Assembly (NCBI GenBank): GCA_035578905.1
Contig: JAQJVL010001180.1
Span: 124,001-188,000 of the forward strand
DNA length: 64,000 nucleotides
Reading direction: 5' to 3'
Origin: Stictocephala bisonia
Taxonomy: Eukaryota; Arthropoda; Insecta; Hemiptera; Membracidae
Each line of letters starts with the position of its first letter. Positions within the stretch are counted from its first letter, which is position 1. Below, piece by piece: positions 23,841 through 34,060 of the stretch. Both the position numbers and the translations under genes were made by a program. Under the pieces are notes generated by a model. It did not search any database, had not been told where the DNA came from, and saw only the letters and a program-made list of their open reading frames with translations.

Positions 23841-24877
23841 TCAAGTAGATTGAGAAAAAATTGGTCCTAATATGGAGCTTGGGTGCCACTTGTCTTTAGA
23901 TTATGTATCAATGTTGTGGTTACATATAATCAAAGGCCTAAGAGAATGGCTAGGAAAAACAATGATGTTCTTGCCTTTCAAACCCTAAGCTGAATAAATC
24001 AAAATAGATACAACAAGCCAAATTTAGTTTGAGAATCAATTGAGAAAAGTAATTTCTCAGAGGAAAGTTTTCAAAAAGCTTACTCGGTATGAAAAGATTT
24101 TCAATTGGACAGTAATTAATAAAAAAGCAGAGATCGTCCTTTTAAAAATTTGTTGACACTTGCAGTGTTCAACTTTGGAAAAATTCCCAATTAAAAATAC
24201 ACATTTGACTAGTTTTGTAAATGGTTTCAACTTATAGCAGCAAATTACTTGAGTAAGCAGACATCTAATTAAAAGGAAGATTCTGAATGGTTGATTATCC
24301 GAATGAGTGAGTTAATATGGATGCAATTTTGTTTAGTTAGTAGGTTATTTGTAAGTTTGGATGAAATATGTTAGTTCATATTCATAATTGTAGTTGTTTT
24401 GAAAATATCTTGAAATAAGATATTTAATTAAAAAAACATTGTTCTTAAATTAATATTGTGATGTTTATATTTAGATATTTTGTATGAATACTAAGTTAGG
24501 AAGAAAGGTTTTAGTCCTAAATCTAACTTTAATAAAGACTTTTAATCATTCTCTTTTCACCAGCTTCTTTATTGAAAGCCTATGATTAATGGTGTTAAGG
24601 GCACTAAGGAATTGTGTTGCAAATTCTAAAAACATTAAACAGACGATTTTCAAATAGTATATTAAATTACTATTAACTTGTACAATTCAGTGACGTCTCT
24701 GATGAAATGTTAAGGCATTTTTTTATAAAATGTTAGTAACATTAACCATTAATCTTTTTGAAAAGAATTAAATTTCCTCATTCATACTTTTAGATAGTCA
24801 ATTTTGGCAATACGGTTGTATAACAAAATAATTATTTTCTGAAATGAATATGGTCAACAATCATTATGAATGTTTAC
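23841..24877. other. Intron sequence 5' (minus) side of exon 4
   Basis: AT-rich. The piece around 24,540-24,640 ('cttctttattgaaagcctatgattaatgg') has the feel of an antisense LINE RT scrap but is too short to call. Nothing else seen. Confidence 0.35.
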
Positions 24878-25026
24878 CTTAACAGAATACTTTCAGGGGT
24901 GGCCAAATTGTCAAGATCATCAATGTCAATGACAGCTTGTTGACTCTGTTCTCGAGCAGCCTCTGTTCGATCCTCAGCTGTCTTCAAATATCCTCGAATA
25001 ACATTCTCCAGTGAGCCTACATTTAC
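24878..25026 (-). CDS. eIF3a: eIF3a coding exon (third), internal
   Basis: Encodes 49 residues, [20 protein letters not shown] to [14 protein letters not shown], plus two bases of the Ser completed by exon 4. It matches '[30 protein letters not shown]...DIEDLDNIQTPESVLLS' in eIF3A. The acceptor AG is at 25,027-25,028; the donor GTAAAC is at 24,872-24,877. It is separated from exon 2 by a 20.95-kb intron filled with nested transposons. Confidence 0.97.
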
Positions 25027-27844
25027 CTATAAACCACAAATAAATTAAATCCAGTTAAGATATCAATAACATATTACTTAGGATGATTTATGCTATCTTT
25101 ATCAGATAACTAAACAATTATAGGCTGAAAATTGAAGTAATAAATTTAATTTAACCTGTCAGCAAAAAAAAAATCAGATCAATATTAAATGGTTCGGATT
25201 CTACAATAAGCAAAGTATCCCTTTATTGTCAGTATTTTTTTCTGTCTACTGGGCTATAATTTTAAGTACTTTGTTAGTGGGGATTGCTAACTTGTAACCA
25301 TCGTCAGCCACAGCCTGATCCACAACTAATAAATAATTCAGATTTTAGTTTATCTACGATAGCAATCGTTGAGGTCTTCTTCTCTCGACACTGGCTTAGT
25401 ATTTCGAATCTAGTAACAACCAGTAGAATTTGTAGCTCTCTGATCACATTATCCAGATGATGCTTTTGAAGAGCTATATATGCTTTGGTATAATTACACA
25501 GTTGGAAGTAAGATGCCATCCTGATTTTAGGCTGATTTGCATTAGAAAGTTACTTGAAGACAAACAGCTTATACCAGAAGTGCTTAACCCAAGTGCAAGT
25601 CACTAATCTGAAATCGGCAACAATGGAAAATGAAGAAGGAAAGATACCATCTATAAATGTTTGGCATTCCCGAGTCACCTAGTCTTTGCTTAGAACCATG
25701 TTTCAAAGAATTTCGTAAAAAATAAAGAAGAAACAAAGAACTTCCACGCGAGTTGTTTAAAAATGAATAGAGCTGATGTGTAATGTGATAATCTCGTGTG
25801 GCGATATGTGCCCTGCAACTCGAACAGACGGAAGAGTATGAGACTTGAATCTGATGCTGCTGAGGGTAAACCTACCTTGGATGATGTTATGGAAGCCATG
25901 GAGTTAAAGCAGAATCAAAAAAGCACTGAGGCTAGTCTCAATAAATCTTTTGAAGATATGAGCTCCAGAATAGAGGATAGCACAAATGCAGTTTGATAGC
26001 AAAGTGAAAAAATGGACAAATACTTATAAGTAATTAAGGAATTTGTTGCTGAAAACAACAGCTTAAAAAGAAAAGTTAATGAGCTTGAAAACCACATAGA
26101 CGACCTTGAACAGTATTTAAGAATTAATAATGTAGAAATTAAGAGCATCCATCCCTCAAAAACCAAATGAAGATATACTTAGTGTAGTGACTGAAGTGAA
26201 CAAAGCTGAGGAATGAGCATCACAAGTACGATGGTAGATGTCTGTCACTGTCTTGAGAGGAAAAAGGCAACAGCGGTCCACCCAACATAATTGTCAAGTT
26301 TGTCAGACGAGGAGATAAGGAAGAGATGCTGCAGAAACTATGTGTGAAGGCCTAGAAACTCTGTCAACTAGGCATATGAACCGTGGGGATGACTGGCACC
26401 GGGGAGGAGAAGGCTCTTTGCGCAGGCGAGAAGGTTAAGAAAAGAAAAAGGCCACAAGTACATTTTGCTGCGGAATGGCAAGATTTTTCTCAGAAAAGAG
26501 GACAATGATAAGGTGATAACTATAACTTGCCAAGCAGATTTAAGTAAGATAATTATTTTTATTGGCTGCTAATGCATGATTATTTAAAACAAACATATTC
26601 TTTTTTATGTATTTTTGCTAAATAGTTGAAATTTTCTCGAAGTGTGTTGTTTCATTTATATATTTATATTTTTCTTTACCAAAAATATAGTTTATTTTGG
26701 AGTCTTGTTTTATTACTTATCATCATCATCATCAAAACATATCTAAATTTTATTAGGGTATTTATTTTGTAATTGTATATTGCAGAGTAATCTTTGTTTT
26801 GTTTATTTCTATATAAAAAGGAGATTTGATGAGAATTTTACAATTTAAGATCGCTATTATTTTAAATGCCAGCTAGTATGTCTCATTATAAAGATGTTTA
26901 TTCAAATTTTAATAAAGTACACCAAAATATTCGTAGTTTAAAACAGAATTTTGATCCTTTTTTACTTGAACTAACTACTAATGACTCGTATCCAGAAATT
27001 ATAGTTCTATGTGAAATCTGGATAATGAGTATTGAATAGTATCAGTATGAGATACCTAATTATAAACAAATTATTAAGTGTAATGACAGGTATTGTGCAG
27101 GAGGAGTGGTTATTTTTATTAAAAATAGTATTGAAATATGGAATTCAGTAGCTTTAAATGTTGAATCTGCAGATGTTCTCAGAGTGGATTTGAAAATGTT
27201 TGAACAGTCTTTTACTATTTTTACAGTCTACAGATTACATACATTTCAAAAAGAAGTTTTCTTTATTCTTTTCTTTTTCAAAAAGAGTTAAATTTTTATT
27301 TTAATAATAGCCTCAACAATTTTACAAATGTGTTTTTCATTGGTGATATTACTTTAAATATTATTAGAACAGTAATAATGTTGATGAATATACTAACATT
27401 TTATTTTTAAATGGTTTTTAATGTATGTTATATGAAGCAACCAGAATTGATTATTTGACATTGACAATTGACATGATTTTTTCAAAATGCGTACCTTGAA
27501 TTTTTTTCAAAAAAATATATGTTTTACTTAATGTATTTAGTAAAGTAATATAAAAATTTGAAAGTGGGATTCCTATGGTTTCATGTTTAAAAAATTAATT
27601 TTCAAACAGTTTTCATAGAATTTTGTAGCTTATAGTCGTTTTCATATTATAATGGCTTATTTATTTAGTACTGTATTTTAGTTTTTCCTAATTAATTTTT
27701 TCCTTTTACTAAAGTAAACTTTTTTACCAGGTAGGCATACATTGAACATAACTGGAAGCAATTTAAATATCTAAATTACTTAAATTATTTAAAGTTTTAA
27801 TTTGGATAGTAAGGAGTGAATTTTCAAACTCAAAGGCTACATAT

Positions 27845-27883
27845 ATACAATATGTAGAAACTTGTTGTTTCTACATATTGTAT
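27845..27883. repeat. Perfect 17-bp inverted repeat, 5-nt loop
   Basis: ATACAATATGTAGAAAC (27,845-27,861) and its exact inverted complement (27,867-27,883) flank the loop TTGTT. It straddles the 3' end of the copy A transposase frame. Confidence 0.9.
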
Positions 27884-28992
27884 GTCAAAGTTTGCTTCAA
27901 AGCTTCATTTGAACGGTCACTATCCTCTTTTGAAAGTTTGTATATTCTCCCTGTAGGTGTGATTGGGTCCACTTTACACAAAATTTTACTCGTTAATGTC
28001 CGAATAATGTCAGGTTTTCCAATTGGATATGAAAAAGATATGGCAGGACCAGAGGGGCGTAGGAATGTAACTTTAACTTCATCTTCATTTACATTTTTTT
28101 CCAATACATAAGCTAACCACCATTTGTCATCATATTTAACAGTAACATAACCTTTAATTTCTGTCATCAGTAGTTTTTCAATCATTCTGGTTGTGGGGAC
28201 TGTACAGTATCTTGTGTCGTAACTAAAGTTTTTCACTCTAATTTTAGTTAAGTTTTCTTCAATTGGCAAGAACGCATGGTACTGCTGTGTTCCTTTGATG
28301 GGCTCTGTCTTTTCAAATCGTTCACTCAAAAAATGTTCTGTTTCTACATACTCCTCTTGGGTAACATATTCAAAGTTAACATTTTTAATATTTTGGACTG
28401 ACCAATCCAAAAGCTGTTGTGGTGTCATCATTTGGTCAGTGTAAGGTCTTTGTAAACTTGCTCTTGTTGCTAACCTCTTAACTGTGCCACCAACTCCATC
28501 ACATGCTCCTTTCCCATGTACTGTGGCAAAAAAATGCCATTCTGCATCAATCCCGAAGTCTTGCTTGTGAAAACATAGGTTAGAAAAGTTTTTCTTATTC
28601 TTATATTGAGCGGCACTACCATAGGAAAAATATAACATTTTCTTTAAATCAGATTGAAAATGTTTTCTTAAAAACTGTATTAATTTTCTTTGAAAGCAAT
28701 AAACTGCTACTGTATTATGTTCCAAGCACTCAGAAATAATAAAATAGCTAACATGTTTTACTAAATAATTTTTTTTGTAATCAATTACAAAGGGGTGAAT
28801 TGTAGCATAATCACTTGACCAGTGGTAACTCTGGGCTTCATCCTGGACTACAAAACTGTAGTTCTCTGAAAAATCTAAAGTAACCACTAACTCATGTTGC
28901 ATCGAATTTTCTTTTGCTTCAGCCATGAATGAACTTTGCTGCTTAGCAATAAAATCATGGCGAATTAGTAAGGTAAGTTTCTCACATAACAT
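27871..28992 (-). CDS. Putative transposase, C-terminal 373 codons (copy A)
   Basis: A long open frame with LDFSENYS (residues about 39-46; candidate first catalytic Asp/Glu cluster), SYGSAAQYKNKKNF (about 123-136; the equivalent in copy B is SDGSAAQY, so the probable catalytic Asp is Tyr here), HGKGACDGVGGTVKRLA and a C-terminal KWWLAYVLE plus PTGRIY segment. Upstream homology to copy B continues outside this frame to about 29,165, with stops and a deletion, so the start Met is not the true one and the gene is a truncated pseudogene with an accidental long ORF. It belongs to a multi-copy insect DNA transposon family; the 4-bp TSD of copy B suggests a Sola-like superfamily, unproven. A perfect 17-bp hairpin overlaps its stop. 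Confidence 0.75.
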   Translation of the reverse strand: MLCEKLTLLIRHDFIAKQQSSFMAEAKENSMQHELVVTLDFSENYSFVVQDEAQSYHWSSDYATIHPFVIDYKKNYLVKHVSYFIISECLEHNTVAVYCFQRKLIQFLRKHFQSDLKKMLYFSYGSAAQYKNKKNFSNLCFHKQDFGIDAEWHFFATVHGKGACDGVGGTVKRLATRASLQRPYTDQMMTPQQLLDWSVQNIKNVNFEYVTQEEYVETEHFLSERFEKTEPIKGTQQYHAFLPIEENLTKIRVKNFSYDTRYCTVPTTRMIEKLLMTEIKGYVTVKYDDKWWLAYVLEKNVNEDEVKVTFLRPSGPAISFSYPIGKPDIIRTLTSKILCKVDPITPTGRIYKLSKEDSDRSNEALKQTLTYNM

Positions 28993-30157
28993 GTCAAGGA
29001 ATTCAATAGAAGTTTTTCGTAGAGTATCAAGGTTGCACCTGTACTGTAACCCATTGACGAAAAGTTACCAAAGATTTCTCCAAAAAAGTTCTTTATTTCC
29101 CCAGTTCCTGGGCAAGAACAACAGCTTCCCATAAAACAATCTATAGAAGGAGGATTAAATAGGATCCTTGCAAGGAAATGTTTGTAGGATGAAAACTATT
29201 ACTGTATTAAATTATTATTACCATTATTATATCCTAATAATGTCTTAAATTAACACCATATAATATTTAATTATTATATTTAAAAAGTCAGGTCTATAAT
29301 TATATCTCCACAGGTATATACATAAATTCTAAGAAGTATCTTCTTGGTTGCAATCACAATGGCTCTGAAATTTTATGAAAACTGTGTTTGAAAATTAATT
29401 TTTTGAACATGAACCCATAGGAATCCCACTTTCAAATTTTTATATTACTTTACTAAATACATTAAGTAAAACATATATTTTTTTGAAAAAAAAATCAAGG
29501 TACACATTTTGAAAAAATCAAAATCAAAATTTGAAAATGAAATTTGTAAAAATATTTTTTCTGAACATATGTTGTGTGATATATCAAATGAAAGGGCATA
29601 AAAAATGCAAGAAAATGACCCTTGTTTCAACTCTCTATCTTATCTAGGAGGGTCACAATCACATTTTCAAAATTTGTCGGTCAGACAATTTTGGGCCGAT
29701 TTTTACAACCTTACGTGGCTGTAAAATCTGAACGGGTTGAGTTTTTCCAATAAAATTTGGTATTTTTCTTAGTTTTTATAGTTTCAACATGTGTACCAAA
29801 TTTCATCAAAATCTGAAATAGTGAGGAACATCACTGTGTTGATTTGACATGGACTGACCCTGTGCTGAATGTTCTGTTGTGGGACAGTGGATAGTATTGA
29901 ATACTTAGGGGTGATTCTTGATGTACACGTTAGTTGGAAGAATCATATTGATAATCTGAAGAAAAAACTTATTCTTAATTATTCTTAAATTCTCTCTTTC
30001 TCTATTCTATTCTCTCTCAATATTCTTAAAATTTTTTATTTTTTTAGAGATTCACTTGTTCATAGTAGAATTGAATATGGTCTGATGTGTTGGGGTGGTA
30101 CTTATACCACAAATATTCAAGCTATTTTTATACAGTTAAAACACTTAATAAGAACTA

Positions 30158-31127
30158 CGAGGGCTGTTTTTTAAGTAAGGGCCGTTGTCCTGTACACGGT
30201 AGTAGTTCACATTCCTGCCGTAACGTGTGTGCACCCCGCCTCCCGGCATTCCTAGCGAACAACTTCATGTCAGTTGCAGCTCTGTAGCTAACCTGTACGC
30301 ATTACTGTGGAACTTTAAATGTTTAAGGTAATCAAATCGCCCGCCGCGTGTGAAATTCGGTCGGTGATTCGATTTTTGACTACAAGAAACATGTCGGCTG
30401 CTGACATTCACCGTCAGCTTTGTGAAGTGTATGGTGCCAAGGCAATGAGTGAAGGTAAAGTGCAAAAATGGGTCCGAGATTTTAAAAATGGCCGAAAAAA
30501 TGTCCACGATGAAGATTGCTCAGGCCGGCCCTTTCTGATCACATAAGATTTGGTTACTGCAGTTGACGCAAAAATTCATGAGGACCGACAGTTCACAATA
30601 ACCACTCTCTCTATGAAATTTCCTCAAGTGTTCAGGTCAGTACTGTACAAAATTGTGTCAAAAAACCTAACTTTAAAAAATTGTGCGCAAGATGGGTACC
30701 TTAACTCCTTACTGAGGATCACAAAAAAAAGAGATTGGATAGCTCTTTGACCCGCTACGACGAGGAAGGAGACAACATGTTGAGTCGAATTGTCACAGAA
30801 GATGAAACATGGGTATCCCATATCACTCCTGAATCAAAGCAACAGTCCATGGAATGGCGGCACACAACATCTCCGGTTATGGCGGGAAGCGCTACGATGA
30901 TGACGAAGAAGTCAAGACGGCCGTGAACTCCTGGTTGTCAGAGTAGGCGGCAAATTCCTTTGAAGAGGGGTTTCAAAACTTGGTTTTAAGATATGATAAG
31001 TGCCTTAAAAACAAGGCGACTATGTAGAAAAATAAAGAAAATATGTACATTCTGAAAATAAATGTATTTTGAAAAAAAATTGATGTTTATTTAAAAAAAA
31101 CGGCCCTTACTTAAAAAACAATCCTCG
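30158..31127 (+). mobile_element. mariner transposon with internal deletion
   Basis: Inverted ends CGAGGGCTGTTTTTTAAGTA... and ...TTAAAAAACAATCCTCG (about 28 bp, with few mismatches) are flanked by TA duplications at 30,156-30,157 and 31,128-31,129. The element is 970 bp, against about 1.3 kb for full-length mariners. It interrupts LINE C, whose coding sequence resumes on the other side. Confidence 0.93.
30319..31020 (+). pseudogene. mariner transposase, deleted
   Basis: Frames carry the N-terminal HTH_48 domain (AADIHRQLCEVYG, KVQKWVRDFKNGR), then FTITTLSMKFPQV, and the first catalytic block TEDETWVSHITPESKQQSME (normally 'GDETW'). A deletion then joins WRHTTSP at about 30,870 to GGKRYDDDEEVKTAVNSWL at about 30,886, removing the second and third catalytic Asp region. 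The C-terminus ends FQNLVLRYDKCL. In-frame stops occur at 30,544 and after WLSE. It cannot produce active transposase. Confidence 0.9.
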
Positions 31128-31984
31128 TATTTTAAGAAAATATAAAAGAGAGCCATCTCATCCATTGCTTATATCTCTTAATATTTTTCTATTAAGGTAC
31201 ATGTTTGTTTATTAGGTGCTAAAGTTTTATTATTTAAGAAGTGGTAAAATAACAAATCAAAATTATAATATACAATCTCTGTGATGTTCAGAAAAATTTA
31301 TTGTACCTAAACCTTATTTTATTTTTTATTTTTTTTATAAAATGTTACAATTTTTTAGCACCTAGAATGTACAATAAAGTTTCTAAAGAAATTAAGTCTT
31401 CAAAATAAGAAACATATTCTAAAAAATTAAAGAATCGTATTTTTAGTATTGAAAATATTGAACCTTTATTAAATATAGTAGCATGAAACCTAATTTGTAA
31501 TAGTTATTATTATCATTATTTTCGTGCACATTTTCTTTAAAAAAGAACTTTATATACACACGTTTTACAATAAAAATATAGCATTGGGATTTTTCAATCT
31601 ACTTTATTTATAAGTATCTTCGTCTGCTGATCTTATATTATTTTGGTAAATTCAATAATTTAGGAACCTCTGCACAGGCTTTGCCTTAGAGACCATAATT
31701 TATTTTTTTTGGACTTCATGATATGTAGTTATACAGCTATTATTAAATTTTTTCAGGTTTTTGACAGATTAGTGTAAATTTTTGTTACAAAACAATTATG
31801 AATTTATAATAACATAATCTAAGTTAGATTGTCTTGTTTAGATTTTTTTCTTTAGTCAGAACTGGCAAGAATATTTGTAATTAAGTTTATTTTTTCAAGC
31901 TGAAATTGTATTTCTTTCTAAGATGTTTGTTTGTCTGAGAAAATAAAGTTTATTCTTATTTAAAAACAAAAAGAACTGTACATA

Positions 31985-32190
31985 ATCGTGTTAATCGACA
32001 TGGGTAGCCCCACATGATTAATTTGAGTAGCATCCATGATTAGCTAGGTTAGATTTTCCCCATTCTTTTTGGTACTACTCTTGATCATCATGGGTAGCAC
32101 TCGTGACTAATCTGGGTAGCATCCGAGATCAGTATGTGTAGCAATCAGCTTGAGTAGCCAATCGTAATCATGTTAGGTAGCTACTGATGC
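31985..32190 (+). repeat. Diverged ~20-bp tandem array (GGGTAGCA motif)
   Basis: At least seven loose copies of a motif like 'gggtagcaccc(a/g)tgat(t/c)aat' recur, sometimes with an insertion between them: ATGGGTAGCCCCACATGATT, GAGTAGCATCCATGATTAG, ATGGGTAGCACTCGTGACT, CTGGGTAGCATCCGAGATC, GTGTAGCAATCAG and further. It is an old, decaying minisatellite. Confidence 0.6.
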
Positions 32191-33232
32191 TTAAACGTAT
32201 AGGCGGTTTGGGGGCCACGAGCAAGGGAGTATACATACAACCTATTTCTGTACGTTTCTTTTGTATGTTTACTGCATTGATTTACAACTAGGTGTTGTCT
32301 ACAATAACTAAGAATGTGGACTGTTACTTATAATTAATATTAATTGTTTTTTTTTATTTTATGACCTATGTTTAAGTGTTTAATTGATCTTCATTTATAC
32401 TTGATTTTTATATATTATCATTACTGATTCATGTCTCTTATCATATGTTTGATTGTTTTGCTATTTGATGAACTGATGTAGTTTAGGGTTCGTGATGTGT
32501 AAATAATGTTGTCAAGTAGCTTACAAAGTGCCATTTATTGTATTGTTAATTCATTCTTGAGTCATTATCAAACTGTAGTAAAGTCTACTACCACCTTACA
32601 TTCAGGTTAGTTAGGCTCTAAGAACAATGGCGACGGTGGCTGTACCAAATATGTAACCATCCAGGTTCGTTCTTAATTGGATGTTTCTCATAATATGGAC
32701 AGTGAACTTTTGAGTGACCAGGAAATGATCTTGTGTACATAAAAAAAGTGAGAAATATGCCAGTATCTTTGTCCCATGTGATGTATTCTAGTTAAGATTT
32801 AGGTGTCTTGACCAAGGACAACAGCTACAGGTATATCAGGACCACTGGTACCATGACAGGCCGCTTACAGTATCGAGCCCCCCTCAACAAGAATAACCTA
32901 TTAGAAGAATCCCAGTGTTGATTTTTTTGGAGGCTCCTCCCTTTTTCTTTTGCTTCAGGGTAATTGTGGCAACGACAGCCACTTACGACAGCTCAGGTCC
33001 AAGTCAGCATTATTTCAACCAATCTGGAATCCCAGTTTGCTCTGGCTTCTTCCTGGGTCTGGGGGAGTGTTATGGTGGGTACCCCTTTCCACTGTATTGT
33101 TTTATAAGAGTGGGGGGAGACAATTATTCAGCACGTTGGAGATCAGCAGTGGATTCATGGAAGCAGCATAGACGGGTCGGGCATAGCTGGCAGTGCATCG
33201 GGTGGTCAGGAGTCAGGACGAACAAAGGTTAG
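32191..33232. other. Interval left of element B; no confident gene
   Basis: The piece 32,900-33,232 is GC-richer and open in two frames (105 and 73 codons), but neither resembles a known protein. The third frame runs across the element B insertion site into 45,675 (see the next entry). The remainder is AT-rich. Confidence 0.35.
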
Positions 33233-33236
33233 TTAG
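33190..33236 (+). pseudogene. Left half of an ORF split by element B
   Basis: Removing element B and one TTAG copy joins frame LAVHRVVRSQDEQRLVR (about 33,190-33,236) to TVCTRVVDGDRVLFQLKSYE (from 45,675). The joined frame is open for about 65 codons and ends exactly at an AAG|GTAAGC splice-donor-like site at 45,819. It may be a host exon or an older transposon. Family not recognised. Confidence 0.3.
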
Positions 33237-33867
33237 GGGTCATTCCATATCAAATCATCACACTAAAAATAAAAATTTTTCATCACTATTTTAGATTTTT
33301 ACATAGCTGTAAATCGTAAACGGTTTGAGGTAAAAATTTAAAATTTGGTTTTTTTCTTAGTCTTAAAGTTTTCAAAAACTCCCTAAAAAAACACGATCAG
33401 ACTTTTTTGAAACTGCTCTAAGAGCTGCCCTAGTTGAGCTAGAGAGCTGGGAGAGGTGTAATTTTTCAGCCTTTTTTTATGCTCTTTCCAGTGATATACA
33501 ACAAAGTATACACTGTCATAAGTTTTTTTTCAGATTTCAAATTCAAGATTTTAATTTTAATTTACTCAAAAAGTGCATCCCCAAAAATTTTGGAAAAAAT
33601 CCTGTAAATAGTTTGTACTTATGTTAAGAAGTAGTAAAAGTTTAAAAGTGGGATGACCATGGGTTCATAGTAAAATATGATCTTGAAACTTGCATGTTTC
33701 GCATAAACAACACTATTTATGCAGTACCGTACGTATAATACCTTTAGCCTAGATACATTGTACATTTCTGTGAATCTCCCAGGTCCCAATTTTTATTCTA
33801 TTATTATTAAGCTTATTAATTATTTATATTAAGCTTTAAAGTTACTTACCACTACTATAGTGAAATG

Positions 33868-34059
33868 TCAGTTTAAGGAGGTTTGTAGAGCCTGCGTAGT
33901 TTGCATCATCTCATCAGTAGTTATAACGTAAATTCTTCCAGTAGGAGTTGTAGGATCAACTTTGCAGAGGACGTCTGTTAATGATATCCACAGCACATCT
34001 GGTTTCCTCGGATATGAAAACGATGGTGAAGGGCCAGAAGGATGGAGGAATGTTACTTT
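33868..34059 (-). pseudogene. Copy B transposase, C-terminal end
   Basis: The minus frame reads KVTFLHPSGPSPSFSYPRKP, then LCKVDPTTPTGRIYVIT, and is clearly the homologue of the last 60 residues of the copy A protein (VKVTFLRPSGPAISFSYP..., CKVDPITPTGRIY). It is the separated tail of the 42.3-44.4 kb gene, displaced by the LINE insertion. Confidence 0.88.
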
Positions 34060-34060
34060 C

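Larger units (their letters stand above)
27476..29860 (-). mobile_element. DNA transposon copy A (same family as copy B), deleted
   Basis: It shares termini and transposase with copy B. The right end is intact and terminates in a GTTGATTTGACATGGACTGACCC-like inverted end at 29,860. The left end is truncated: homology to the right TIR begins only about 400 bp inside (27,476-27,620 pairs with 29,386-29,530), and the missing outer part coincides with loss of the LINE's RT core. The transposase N-terminus is also deleted (29,165-29,380 is unrelated AT-rich sequence). No target duplication can be seen because the left terminus is gone. Confidence 0.8.
25770..31960 (+). mobile_element. LINE C: CR1/Crack-like retrotransposon, broken by insertions
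   Basis: Plus-strand remnants appear in the correct order for a two-ORF LINE. ORF1 starts near 25,796 with coiled-coil sequence (ENNSLKRKVNELENHIDDLE) and continues to an FP-like C-terminal domain (GHKYILLRNGKIFLRKEDND, 26,440-26,500). ORF2 endonuclease runs 26,867-27,455 (NKVHQNIRSL, IVLCEIW, AGGVVIFIK, GDITLNI). Most of the RT is missing and replaced by transposon copy A (27,476-29,860). The RT thumb resumes as EYLGVILDVHVSWKNHI at 29,897 and HSRIEYGLMCWGG at about 30,070, is cut by a mariner at 30,158-31,127, and continues after it. A 3' end with AATAAA lies near 31,943. Confidence 0.8.

Noticed and set aside
32915..33232. 105-codon plus frame left of element B
   Set aside because: Unusual composition, no recognisable family, and a different frame continues across the insertion site; not supported as a gene.
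33962..34060. ATG at 33,962 as the start of the LINE D protein
   Set aside because: These 99 bases are the antisense of the copy B transposase tail; the LINE begins at 34,060 after the TTACTTT duplication. The first 33 residues are an accidental in-frame extension.
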